Source: Tissierella_A sp964489715
Lineage (GTDB): Bacteria > Bacillota > Clostridia > Tissierellales > Tissierellaceae
Length of the DNA: 13,750 nucleotides
Assembly: GCA_964489715.1 (NCBI GenBank)
Contig: CAZBAK010000046.1
Location: 1-13,750 of the forward strand
Direction: 5' to 3'
Under the pieces are notes generated by a model, which ran no database searches, was not told the origin of the DNA, and was given only the letters and a program-made list of their open reading frames with translations. Positions within the stretch are counted from its first letter, which is position 1, and each line of letters begins with the position of its first letter. The position numbers were made by a program, and so were the translations under genes. This document shows positions 1-7,086 of this stretch, piece by piece.

Positions 1-5
1 ATATA

Positions 6-203
6 ATGAATGGTACAGTAAAATGGTTTAACGCAGAAAAAGGATTTGGTTTCATAACAACAGAGGAAGGAAATGACGTATTCGTACATTTCTCACAAAT
101 CGAAAAAGAAGGTTTCAAAACTTTAGAAGAAGGCGAAGAAGTAGAATTCAACGTAGTTGAAGGCGAAAAAGGTCTTCAAGCTGAGAACGTAGTTTCTAAG
201 TAA
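6..203 (+). CDS. Cold-shock protein, CspA/CspB family (copy 1)
   Basis: This is a 65-residue single cold-shock domain, the usual length for the family. It carries both nucleic-acid-binding motifs: RNP1 as KGFGFI (about residues 13-18) and RNP2 as VFVHF (about 26-30). Such proteins bind single-stranded RNA and DNA in the cytoplasm and act as RNA chaperones and transcription antiterminators. The ATG is 5 bases from the window edge, so its ribosome binding site and promoter are not visible. The gene ends in its own terminator and is 94% identical in nucleotides to copy 2 at 449-646 (11 differences, 9 silent). Its codons avoid the CTA and AGG that are common elsewhere here, which fits a highly expressed gene. 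Family is certain; the paralogue letter (cspA, B, D) cannot be assigned. Confidence 0.96.
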   Translation: MNGTVKWFNAEKGFGFITTEEGNDVFVHFSQIEKEGFKTLEEGEEVEFNVVEGEKGLQAENVVSK

Positions 204-212
204 TTGACTTTT

Positions 213-247
213 AATCCCTGAGATATTTATATCTTAGGGATTTTTTT
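213..247 (+). terminator. Rho-independent terminator of csp copy 1
   Basis: A 12-bp stem (213-224 with 231-242, one G-U pair) encloses a 6-nt loop and runs into a T tract at 241-247. It lies 9 bases after the csp copy 1 stop codon and separates the two cold-shock transcription units. Confidence 0.9.
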
Positions 248-285
248 CATAAAATTTTAAATTGTAAAGATCTTTAAAAAAAGTC

Positions 286-314
286 TTGTTATTTAAGGAC
301 TAATATGCTATAAT
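286..314 (+). promoter_or_regulatory. Sigma-A-type promoter of csp copy 2
   Basis: The -35 element TTGTTA (286-291) and a perfect -10 TATAAT (309-314) are separated by 17 bp, and a TG at 306-307 gives an extended -10. The start of transcription should be near 321. This is the best vegetative promoter in the window. Confidence 0.82.
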
Positions 315-320
315 GTAGGG

Positions 321-448
321 GAACTTAAAATTGAAGAATATAGTAACGTGATATAAATCATAGGTGCTGTTCATGAAGTATGCAACTAGATTTTATTAGT
401 GAATTATTGCTATCAGTTTTAGAAATAAAAATTTGGAGGTATTACATT
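321..448 (+). promoter_or_regulatory. Long 5' leader of csp copy 2
   Basis: From the inferred transcription start to the ATG is about 128 nt, far longer than a normal leader. Long structured leaders are known from cspA-type mRNAs, where they control stability and translation with temperature. Visible elements are the palindrome TTCATGAA (370-377), a short possible pairing of ATAAATC (353-359) with GATTTTAT (389-396), and the Shine-Dalgarno GGAGGT (435-440), 8 nt before the ATG. I recognise no named riboswitch or cold box. A thermosensor role is inference. Confidence 0.55.
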
Positions 449-646
449 ATGAATGGTACAGTAAAATGGTTTAACGCAGAAAAAGGATTTGGCTTTATAA
501 CAACAGAGGAAGGAAACGACGTATTCGTACACTTCTCACAAATTCAAAAAGAAGGCTTCAAAACTTTAGAAGAAGGCGAAGAAGTAGAGTTCGACGTAGT
601 TGAAGGAGAAAAAGGACTTCAAGCTGAGAACGTAGTTTCTAAGTAA
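449..646 (+). CDS. Cold-shock protein, CspA/CspB family (copy 2)
   Basis: A second 65-residue cold-shock domain with the same RNP1 (KGFGFI) and RNP2 (VFVHF) motifs. It differs from copy 1 at only two residues (Glu to Gln in SQIxKEG, Asn to Asp in EFxVVEG). The start at 449 is chosen because GGAGGT at 435-440 sits 8 nt upstream and the resulting protein has the exact family length. An in-frame ATG at 380 would place this ribosome binding site inside the coding region and has none of its own. The gene has its own promoter and terminator, so it can be regulated separately from copy 1. The role is binding of single-stranded RNA or DNA, as an RNA chaperone. Confidence 0.96.
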   Translation: MNGTVKWFNAEKGFGFITTEEGNDVFVHFSQIQKEGFKTLEEGEEVEFDVVEGEKGLQAENVVSK

Positions 647-658
647 TTGACATTTATG

Positions 659-690
659 CCCTAGAATATTTAAATATTCTAGGGTTTTTT
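659..690 (+). terminator. Rho-independent terminator of csp copy 2
   Basis: A perfect 12-bp inverted repeat (659-670 with 673-684; the real loop is probably wider than 2 nt) is followed by six Ts at 685-690. It lies 12 bases after the csp stop and only 22 bases before the next ATG. Confidence 0.9.
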
Positions 691-712
691 CATACATAAA
701 AAGGAGATTTTA

Positions 713-2830
713 ATGAAAGAGAAAAGATTTTTAAATAGTATTAAAAAATTTATACTATCTATATCCATAGTAGCAATGCTCCTGTCAGGGGTTGTTTGGG
801 CTGATGAACTTCCCAAAATCAGAAGGCTGGAAGGAAAAAACAGGGTGGAAACTTCTATCGCTCTCAGCAGGGAGGCTTTTAAGGATAAGTCGGAGACAGC
901 TATAATAGTAGGTTACCATGGTGAGGTAGATGCCCTAACTGGAACTCTACTGGCAGAGAAAAAACAGGCCCCCATACTTATAAGCTTTCCAAAGGAGCTA
1001 GGATCTAGTCTTAGGGAGGAGCTAAAGAGGCTGGGAAGCCAGGAGATCTTTATCCTAGGTGGACCTGGAGCTGTAGATAAAGATATTGAAAGTGAACTAA
1101 GGGACTTAGGCCTAGATGTTACTAGGCTAGAGGGAAAAAGCAGGGAGGATACTGCCATAGATATAGCTAGGCAGGCCATAGAGGGAGAGGTAAATGAGGC
1201 CTTCTTAAGCCTAGGTTACAGGGAATATGCAGATGCACTGGCCATAGGTCCTGTGGCAGCCAAGAAGAATCTTCCCCTTCTTTTAAGCCAGACTGATAAG
1301 ATCAGCGATTCAACCCTAGACTATATAGATTCACTGGATATAAAGCTTATAAATATAATTGGTGGAGAAAATGCAGTAAGCAGCCAGGTGGAAGAGATAT
1401 TAAAGTCTAGAGGAATAGAGACCAGGAGGATAGAGGGTAGGAGCAGGGAAGAGACAGCTATTTCCATAGCAAGGACCTACATAGAAAATCCAGAGAAGAT
1501 AATCATGGCCAATGGCTACAAGTATGCAGATGCAGTGGTGGGAGGCTATCTAGCAGCCAAGGAAAATAGCCCCATACTACTTAGTCAAGCAGCTAGACTT
1601 AAGCCTATTAACTCCAGCTACCTAAAAGAAAACAAGCTGGATATAAATATACTAGGTGGAATTTCTTCAATAGATGCAAATGTATTGAGGGAGATTGAGA
1701 TAAGCTTAGGGCTTATAGAAGAAAAACCAATTGAAGTTAAGCCTCCCCTGGAAGATGTGGAAGAGGAAGAAATAGGGGAGCCTGAAAATTTAAAGGAGCT
1801 TGGAAAAGTTATAAGCAGTAGTTTAAGTGCTTCCCAGAGAAAAATAGATATAAACTATAGGGGAAGGACCAGTTTAGAGAAATTGAGCGAAGATGTGAGA
1901 AATATCTTAAGAGATTTTACAAATAATGGCTCCTATGAAGCAGGGAATATTTATTCTACAAGATACAATGTCAGCAGAAGAGGATCCAGCCCTATTTCCA
2001 AGATAAATTTAAATGTGGAATACTTAACAGATGAGGCTCAAGAGGCCTTTGTAGATAGGGAGGTCTCTAGGATCACTAAGAGTTTAATAAGGCCAGAGAT
2101 GAGCGACTTTCAAAAGCTAAAAATACTACATGACTATATTGTCAACAATAGTAGCTATTCCTATGAGACTAAGAGTTCTCCTCATTCGGCCTATACACTT
2201 TTCAAGGAAGGCGAGGGTGTTTGCCAGGCCTATGCCCTGGCCAGCTATAAGCTACTAGATGCTGTAGGCATAGATAACTATTATGTAAAGGGAGTGGCTG
2301 GAAGTGAAAATCATGCTTGGAATAAGGTCAAGCTAGATGGGGAGTGGTATAATCTAGATGTGACCTGGGATGATCCTATTTCAGCATCAGGGGAGGATAT
2401 ATTAAGCTATGACTATTTTTTAATATCTGATAAGAAGCTGGCTAAAAGCCATAGGCCAGATAAGAACAACTTTCCTCCAGCTAGAGATGAAAAGTATGAA
2501 GTCTTCAGGGGAATAATCAATCCCATTGACTACAAGGAAGAGCTATACTATGTAAATAGAGAGGATGGAGGCAGGATATATTCCCTGTCCTTAGAAAATT
2601 TGACTCTTAGAAAAGTTTCAGACAATGTGGCTCCCTATTTACAGATCCACCAGGATAGAATATATTTCAGTAACTATTCAGATGGAGGCTATCTCTCCAG
2701 TATGGATTTAGAGGGAAATGATTTGGAAATCTTAAACAGCTCTCATTCTACAAATTTAAAGTTGGAATTGCCCTATTTAAGCTTTTATAACAATAGGGAA
2801 AAGAAGTGGGATAGGATAGAAATAGAATAA
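713..2830 (+). CDS. Secreted cell-wall-binding protein with transglutaminase-like domain
   Basis: A 705-residue exported protein. Residues 1-30 form a signal peptide: a Lys/Arg-rich start, a hydrophobic core, and likely cleavage after Val-Trp-Ala30. Three cell-wall-binding repeat 2 (CWB2) units follow, beginning with R(L/I)EG(K/R)xRxxT(S/A)I near residues 38, 138 and 239. Such triplets anchor clostridial surface proteins to anionic wall polymers. An acidic linker (about 335-360) leads to a transglutaminase-like domain with the triad Cys504 (GEGVCQAYA), His534 (ENHAW) and Asp549 (YNLDVTWDD), so it may be an active cysteine protease or transglutaminase. Residues about 600-690 resemble the beta-rich DUF5050-like tail often found after it. 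The ribosome binding site AAGGAG (701-706) supports the ATG. Almost no promoter space lies upstream. The substrate is unknown; peptide remodelling in the wall is inference. Confidence 0.92.
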   Translation: MKEKRFLNSIKKFILSISIVAMLLSGVVWADELPKIRRLEGKNRVETSIALSREAFKDKSETAIIVGYHGEVDALTGTLLAEKKQAPILISFPKELGSSLREELKRLGSQEIFILGGPGAVDKDIESELRDLGLDVTRLEGKSREDTAIDIARQAIEGEVNEAFLSLGYREYADALAIGPVAAKKNLPLLLSQTDKISDSTLDYIDSLDIKLINIIGGENAVSSQVEEILKSRGIETRRIEGRSREETAISIARTYIENPEKIIMANGYKYADAVVGGYLAAKENSPILLSQAARLKPINSSYLKENKLDINILGGISSIDANVLREIEISLGLIEEKPIEVKPPLEDVEEEEIGEPENLKELGKVISSSLSASQRKIDINYRGRTSLEKLSEDVRNILRDFTNNGSYEAGNIYSTRYNVSRRGSSPISKINLNVEYLTDEAQEAFVDREVSRITKSLIRPEMSDFQKLKILHDYIVNNSSYSYETKSSPHSAYTLFKEGEGVCQAYALASYKLLDAVGIDNYYVKGVAGSENHAWNKVKLDGEWYNLDVTWDDPISASGEDILSYDYFLISDKKLAKSHRPDKNNFPPARDEKYEVFRGIINPIDYKEELYYVNREDGGRIYSLSLENLTLRKVSDNVAPYLQIHQDRIYFSNYSDGGYLSSMDLEGNDLEILNSSHSTNLKLELPYLSFYNNREKKWDRIEIE

Positions 2831-2868
2831 AAAATTAAATAGAAGAATCCAGGAGCTGGAGACTTAAG

Positions 2869-2909
2869 CAGCATAGACCTATATAGATAATAGGCCTATG
2901 CTGTTTTTT
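2869..2909 (+). terminator. Rho-independent terminator after the cell-wall protein gene
   Basis: A 13-bp stem with one mismatch (2869-2881 with 2891-2903) and a 9-nt loop is followed by six Ts (2904-2909). It lies about 40 bases past the stop codon. Confidence 0.85.
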
Positions 2910-2964
2910 AATTTTCTATATATATTTCCAGATTTTAGCCGATATCTATAGAGGAGGGAGATTT

Positions 2965-4245
2965 ATGAAGATAAATAGTACTCAAAATATAAATAATCTG
3001 GTAAATAAGCATGGAAATACAGATGGGTCAAAAAAATTATCTGAAAATAAAAACTTAGATCAAGATCTAGCCAAGAGCCTAGATCCAGATTTAGATGCAA
3101 TTTTTGAGTCCTCCAAGACTATGGATAAAGTTAAAGTATATGATCTCTTTTCCCTAGTAAAGCTTAGTGAAGAATCTGAGGATATATATGGCAAGCTGGA
3201 AAAAATGGTAGAAGAAGTTTTAAGAGAGCAAAAGTCTGCCATAGATATATTAAAAAAGCTTCAGGGAGAAAGCTTAAAGAACCAGGGCCAGGACTTGGTC
3301 TCTTCCAAGGGCCGGCTAGGGGCAGAGGCTGTAAGTGAAAAGATAGCAAGCTTTGTAAAGGATGCCTCTGGTGGAGAAAAGGCCAAGATAGATGTTTTAA
3401 TAAGGGCCATAGATGAGGCCTATAGGGAAGTGGAAGAAGCCCTGGGCCAATTGCCTGAAATATCCAAGGAAAGCTATAAAAAGATAGTAGAAAAGCTAGA
3501 TAAGTATATATGGACAGAAGTATTTGAAAATGAGCCAGAAAAAGCAAGTCTAGAGCTTAAAAAAATGATAAAAGAGATCCTGGTAGACCAACACAGGAGC
3601 CTGGAAATTTTAAAAGAGCTGCCAGAGGCTGAGAGAGTGAAACTTGAGCAGTTTATTAAAGAAGAATTAGTTGAAAATCCTAGAGAGAGACCTGCCAGCC
3701 TAGCTGGAAATACTAGTGTGACAAGCTTAACTCAAACTTTGGAAGAAGAAGCCTTAACTCTTAGAGAAGTACTGGTCAATGAAGGGCTCTTAGGGGAGGA
3801 TTCCTTAAGGGAGGGAGAGGCTCTTTTAAAATTAGCTAGAGGTCCTGAAAGAGAAGCTCTTGCAAGAGCTATTTTAGAGACAGGATCCTTAGACATAGAG
3901 GCCATAAGTGAAAAGATAGTAGAGTTTGTAAAGAAGGCATCCCAGGGAGATAGCTTAAGATTTAATCTATTTAGGGATGAAATAGCTGCAGCTTTTAGGG
4001 CCAGGGAAAAGGCTCTGGGAGGCTTGTCAGAGCTATCAGAGAAAAGCTATGAGAGAATAATGGAAAAACTAAGTTTATTAGAGAGGGATCCAAGTTTCTT
4101 TAGTGATCCTAGACTTTCTATCTTAGCTGGTATTATGTATAACTATAGGGTCTTTAAAAGTGATGTCAAGGTCAGAATAAGGACCTATATCTTTACAGTT
4201 CTTATAGGCCTAACTATCTACTATGTATTTAAAAATTGGTGGTAG
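2965..4245 (+). CDS. Unrecognised tail-anchored protein with internal duplication
   Basis: A 426-residue protein I cannot name. It has no signal peptide. One hydrophobic segment (about residues 407-421) followed by a short tail suggests a C-terminal membrane anchor with the rest in the cytoplasm. The body is highly charged and predicted helical. A unit of about 59 residues occurs twice, at 121-179 and 312-369: EA(V/I)SEKI..FVK.AS.G, then a helix, then ALG.L.E(I/L)S.(E/K)SY..I.EKL. A second pair, near 78-98 and 198-218, shares the pattern of E/K-M-x-x-E-x-L followed by ILK(K/E)L. From memory, the ALG...SY..I.EKL pattern resembles the DUF5610 group of uncharacterised bacterial proteins; this was not checked. 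The ribosome binding site GAGGAGGGAG (2951-2960) supports the ATG. Terminators flank it, so it is probably a one-gene unit, although no promoter was identified in the 55 bases before it. Function unknown. Confidence 0.88.
   Translation: MKINSTQNINNLVNKHGNTDGSKKLSENKNLDQDLAKSLDPDLDAIFESSKTMDKVKVYDLFSLVKLSEESEDIYGKLEKMVEEVLREQKSAIDILKKLQGESLKNQGQDLVSSKGRLGAEAVSEKIASFVKDASGGEKAKIDVLIRAIDEAYREVEEALGQLPEISKESYKKIVEKLDKYIWTEVFENEPEKASLELKKMIKEILVDQHRSLEILKELPEAERVKLEQFIKEELVENPRERPASLAGNTSVTSLTQTLEEEALTLREVLVNEGLLGEDSLREGEALLKLARGPEREALARAILETGSLDIEAISEKIVEFVKKASQGDSLRFNLFRDEIAAAFRAREKALGGLSELSEKSYERIMEKLSLLERDPSFFSDPRLSILAGIMYNYRVFKSDVKVRIRTYIFTVLIGLTIYYVFKNWW
3325..3501 (+). repeat. Intragenic repeat unit, copy A
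   Basis: Encodes residues 121-179 of the tail-anchored protein. It matches copy B (3898-4071) in protein and, in its first third, closely in nucleotides (for example AGTGAAAAGATAG and TTTGTAAAG in both), indicating an internal duplication. Confidence 0.75.
3898..4071 (+). repeat. Intragenic repeat unit, copy B
   Basis: Encodes residues 312-369 of the tail-anchored protein, the second copy of the unit at 3325-3501. It is one residue shorter and has diverged most in the middle helix. Confidence 0.75.
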
Positions 4246-4250
4246 GAGAA

Positions 4251-4284
4251 AAAATGATCTAGGCTCTTGGCCTAGATCATTTTT
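4251..4284. terminator. Bidirectional terminator between convergent genes
   Basis: A perfect 14-bp inverted repeat (4251-4264 with 4270-4283) with a 5-nt loop has A-rich DNA on the left and T-rich DNA on the right, so it gives a hairpin plus U run on both strands. It lies between the stop of the tail-anchored protein gene and the stop of the convergent UspA gene. Confidence 0.88.
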
Positions 4285-4295
4285 ATAAGTATAGC

Positions 4296-4721
4296 TTATT
4301 TAACTATCAATATGTTTGACTTAACATGGTGTAAAACTCTACTGGAAACACTACCTAGCATGGCCCTTGAGAAGGTACCTAAACCTCTACTTCCCATAAC
4401 AACTAGATCATAATTATGGTTTTCAACTTCTTTTATAATCTCTTCTCCAGCATTACCAGTTCTCAGCTTGACCTTTACTTGACCCTTGTAATCATCAAAT
4501 AGTTTTATGGCTTCATCTAGGATTTTTTCTCCAGATTCTCTTAGGTTCTTTATGGTCTCCATATTGTAGTTGGTCATGGTAACATAGGGAGTCATCAATA
4601 CATCTGGTGTTACAGTCAAGATACATATCTCTGCTCCAAAGGCCGTTCCCAGTCTTTTAGCTTCAAGTAGGGCCTTGTTGGCCGTATCAGAACCATCGGT
4701 GGTAACTAAGATCTTTTCCAT
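4296..4721 (-). CDS. Universal stress protein, UspA family
   Basis: A 141-residue single Usp domain of normal family length. The first strand and loop read ILVTTDGSD (residues 4-12). The ATP-binding signature G-2x-G-9x-G-(S/T) is present as Gly110, Gly113, Gly123 and Ser124 (in MGSRGLG...LGS), so this is probably an ATP-binding Usp rather than the UspA type that does not bind ATP. Such cytoplasmic proteins rise under starvation or oxidative stress; their precise targets are mostly unknown. A GAGGGG-type ribosome binding site lies on the minus strand at about 4729-4736. The gene follows the epimerase-like gene by 68 nt with no terminator between, so cotranscription is possible. I found no convincing promoter in the gap. 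Confidence 0.95.
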   Translation of the reverse strand: MEKILVTTDGSDTANKALLEAKRLGTAFGAEICILTVTPDVLMTPYVTMTNYNMETIKNLRESGEKILDEAIKLFDDYKGQVKVKLRTGNAGEEIIKEVENHNYDLVVMGSRGLGTFSRAMLGSVSSRVLHHVKSNILIVK

Positions 4722-4789
4722 TGTCCTACCCCTCTCATAATTTATTTTTTATATCTTCTTCTTATTAGACCTATACCCTTAAAATAGGA

Positions 4790-6145
4790 TTATAATAAGG
4801 AGCTAGAATCTTCTCTATAAACTTGGGCCAAAAATGGATTGACTCTTGCTATTTCCTCTCCCCGCCAGGGTGAAGCCTGGCATCTTTCGCACCAGTGTCC
4901 CGCCTTTAAAACTAGCCTAGGACTGGCAGAAAACTTGTGGGAAAAAGCACATTGCCAAACCAGCTTGCTATCTAAATCCCCCTCTATCATAGACTCTGAT
5001 AGACAGCTTCCTCCTCTAAATCTTGCAGCTCTTTTCATATCCTCTAGGTCTAGACAGCTAGTAGGTTTTTCTTCATCGTATCCATGGTCCAGGATGATCT
5101 TTCTATCCAAATCCCAGTCCCAGTTTAAGCTATCCCAATCTCCTATGGCCTTCCAATCTTCTAAAGAAGTCCAATAGGCCTCTATCTTTTCTAGATCATT
5201 TGACTCTAACCAGCTTAAGCTACCATGCCTACCCTGAGCTATAGGCTTCATAATAAAGTTCTTTATAAGGACCCTAGGCAGGTATTTCATAAGAGTTTTG
5301 GGAAATCCTATTTCTTCCTCCAGCCTAGTGAAAAAATCCTCCAGGCTCTCCCTTCTAAAGTCCAAATAGTCATTTAGGATATGGGAATCTAGATAGTAGT
5401 GGCCGTGGAAGTTTTTAGAGGCAAACCAATTGGCCTGGTAGATCTTTCTTATATCCTCTATGCCCATGATTTTAAAGATAGAGCTCATAAAATCGTAGTT
5501 GTTTATGCGGGTAGACTCTCCTCCTCCTATATTGTAAATGTTTTTCCAAAAGTCCTGGGGCAGATCCTGGATGCAGATGTTTTCTATCAGTCTAGCTGAA
5601 TCCTTTTCTGTGATCCACTCTAGGACATTGTTAAGTGGCTGGTGGAAGATTATTCCCTCCCTTATATCTATTATACCAGGATAGAGTATGCCAGTTTGCC
5701 TTAGGCTTACCCAGTATTTCAGGCCTGATTCTACTATCATTCTTTCTCCAGCTATCTTTGTCTGGGCATAGTTGTCAAACTTGCTTGGATTCATAGGATC
5801 TCCCACCCTGCCCCAGTGAATAGGTGGTAGCCTACTTCCAGTTTGAGCTACAGAACCTATATAGACAAGCTTTACATCTCTTAAAGCTAGCTCATCTATA
5901 GCCCTTAATATGTTTTCCACGGAACCTACATTTATATCCCAGGCTTCTTTAGGATGGTGATCTGCCTTGGGAGAGACTAGGGCAGCTAGATGGAGTATAT
6001 AGTCTACATCCTTTAAGGCCTTTTTAACCCTAGTATAGTCCCTGAGATCTCCCCAAAGAATATCTATGCTGGCCTTATATTTTTCCATAAGCTTTATATT
6101 CTTCTTTGACCTTCTAACAATTGTAACCAAGCTAAGCTTGTCCAA
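4790..6145 (-). CDS. NAD-dependent epimerase/dehydratase-like protein, 5' end damaged
   Basis: The 451-codon open frame encodes an extended short-chain dehydrogenase/reductase. Visible are GDLRD (32-36), the ILHLAA segment (50-55), VYIGSVAQTG with the active-site-type Ser98, and the catalytic YxxxK as Tyr126 and Lys130. The first strand and the GxxGxxG loop that binds NAD(P) are missing. The frame can begin only at a TTG (6145) without a well-spaced ribosome binding site. A good site and TTG lie upstream in another frame (6150-6173), suggesting a short deletion at the 5' end. Beyond about residue 290 the protein has an extension unusual for the family: a Trp-rich stretch (about 311-343) and a possible zinc-binding cluster of Cys399, His403, His417, Cys419 and Cys422. 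The substrate is unknown. It may be a pseudogene or a protein no longer able to bind NAD. Confidence 0.82.
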   Translation of the reverse strand: MDKLSLVTIVRRSKKNIKLMEKYKASIDILWGDLRDYTRVKKALKDVDYILHLAALVSPKADHHPKEAWDINVGSVENILRAIDELALRDVKLVYIGSVAQTGSRLPPIHWGRVGDPMNPSKFDNYAQTKIAGERMIVESGLKYWVSLRQTGILYPGIIDIREGIIFHQPLNNVLEWITEKDSARLIENICIQDLPQDFWKNIYNIGGGESTRINNYDFMSSIFKIMGIEDIRKIYQANWFASKNFHGHYYLDSHILNDYLDFRRESLEDFFTRLEEEIGFPKTLMKYLPRVLIKNFIMKPIAQGRHGSLSWLESNDLEKIEAYWTSLEDWKAIGDWDSLNWDWDLDRKIILDHGYDEEKPTSCLDLEDMKRAARFRGGSCLSESMIEGDLDSKLVWQCAFSHKFSASPRLVLKAGHWCERCQASPWRGEEIARVNPFLAQVYREDSSSLL

Positions 6146-6149
6146 GTGC

Positions 6150-6173
6150 TTACATAAAAACCCTCTTTTTCAA
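6150..6173 (-). other. Remnant of the original start of the epimerase-like gene
   Basis: On the minus strand a TTG start at 6173 reads LKKRVFM and then TAA (6152-6150). KKRVF fits the first beta strand of a Rossmann fold, which normally leads into (V/M)TGATGFLG. The main frame instead reads GFLCKHLDKL across the same bases, fitting the end of that motif. The missing piece is about seven or eight residues. Confidence 0.6.
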
Positions 6174-6180
6174 GATAATC

Positions 6181-6187
6181 ACCTTCC
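6181..6187 (-). promoter_or_regulatory. Ribosome binding site for the lost epimerase start
   Basis: The minus strand reads GGAAGGT here, 7 nt before the TTG at 6173. It is much better placed than anything before the TTG at 6145, which indicates that 6173 was the original start. Next to it (6192-6204) is the 13-bp palindrome GGTACCTGGTACC, of unknown role. Confidence 0.6.
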
Positions 6188-6355
6188 TTTTGGTACCTGG
6201 TACCTTCGCCAGCTAAAGTGCTATATAGAATATTTATACCCATTAAATTGAACTATTAATAGCCAAGATAAATTTAAGGATTTAAAGTGGTAAATACTGG
6301 GTAAAAATATATTAATCGCAAATTCTTAGACACTAGTAGAGAAAGTAGGTGCACT

Positions 6356-7072
6356 ATGAAAAAGTTATTTTCAGCTATAATGATCCTAACACTTATAAGT
6401 ATTTTAGCTGTAGGATGTGGAGACAATTCTAAGCAGGATGGAGCAGGAGATATGGAAGAAAACCCTCCAGTAGAAGACCTGGAAGAGGAAGAAGCTAGTC
6501 CTGATGAAAAAGAGGAAAATCCTGATGAAGATTTAGATCTAGGAGAAAAGCTTTCCCAATCCTATCTATCCATGATGGATAATGAGAAATATCTGATGAA
6601 ATATAAGATGAGCTTTGATATTGAAGGAAGAGAAGTTGAAGGTGTTTTAACAGCAGCAGTAGATGGAGATAGAACAGCCATGATCAGTGACGTTGATGGC
6701 ATGGAAGCAACCATTATAACTAAGGATAATATGTCCTATATAGTCAACCACGATCAAAAGACCATCCTAGAGATGCCTGCTGATGTGGATGTGGATATAG
6801 ATAATGGGGAAATGGGAGAGATAGATACCATGGAAGCAGAGGCTATAGATTATATAGGGACTGGAAAAGAAGATGGACTGGTCTATGAAGAGTATACTAC
6901 TGAAGATGGAGAGATTAAGTATTATTTTGATGGAGATAAGTTGGTAAAGATAGTATATTTAATAGATGGAGAAAGTCAAGAGATGGAAATAATAGAAATG
7001 ACTGAAGAGGTTCCAGAGGATATATTTGATCTACCAAAGGACTATCAAGTAATGGAATTGCCAGGAAACTAA
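6356..7072 (+). CDS. Putative acidic lipoprotein
   Basis: A 238-residue protein starting with a type II signal peptide: MKK, a hydrophobic stretch, and the lipobox AVGC with Cys21 as the residue to be lipidated. It should be anchored on the outer face of the cytoplasmic membrane. Residues about 28-65 are a Glu/Asp/Pro-rich linker. The rest (about 65-238) alternates short beta-like segments (YKMSFDIEG, MSYIVNHDQKTILEMP, GEIKYYFDGDKLVKI), reminiscent of LolA-like or DUF4412-like folds in other clostridial lipoproteins; that comparison is from memory. The whole protein is strongly acidic. The ribosome binding site is weak (AGGTG at 6347-6351, only 4 nt from the ATG). It is transcribed alone, divergent from the epimerase-like gene, and ends in a strong terminator. 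No enzyme motif is visible and the function is unknown. Confidence 0.88.
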   Translation: MKKLFSAIMILTLISILAVGCGDNSKQDGAGDMEENPPVEDLEEEEASPDEKEENPDEDLDLGEKLSQSYLSMMDNEKYLMKYKMSFDIEGREVEGVLTAAVDGDRTAMISDVDGMEATIITKDNMSYIVNHDQKTILEMPADVDVDIDNGEMGEIDTMEAEAIDYIGTGKEDGLVYEEYTTEDGEIKYYFDGDKLVKIVYLIDGESQEMEIIEMTEEVPEDIFDLPKDYQVMELPGN

Positions 7073-7086
7073 AAACTAAAAATAGA

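Noticed and set aside
380..448. In-frame N-terminal extension of csp copy 2 from an ATG at 380
   Set aside because: It has no ribosome binding site, would bury GGAGGT (435-440) in coding sequence, and would add 23 residues to a protein whose 65-residue length matches copy 1 exactly.
3164..3547. Minus-strand open frame of 127 codons inside the tail-anchored protein gene
   Set aside because: It is antisense to a gene with a strong ribosome binding site and clear repeats. Its product is a Leu/Pro-rich mirror of the Gln/Glu/Lys codons opposite, with no start signal.
4839..5177. Plus-strand open frame of 112 codons opposite the epimerase-like gene
   Set aside because: It has no ribosome binding site and unnatural composition, and it lies opposite a region whose minus-strand reading holds conserved-looking motifs.
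6188..6240. Possible T-box or other riboswitch before the epimerase-like gene, suggested by GGTACC sequences
   Set aside because: The T-box core GGGTGGTACCGCG is absent, there is no terminator hairpin and no specifier region. Only the 13-bp palindrome is left.
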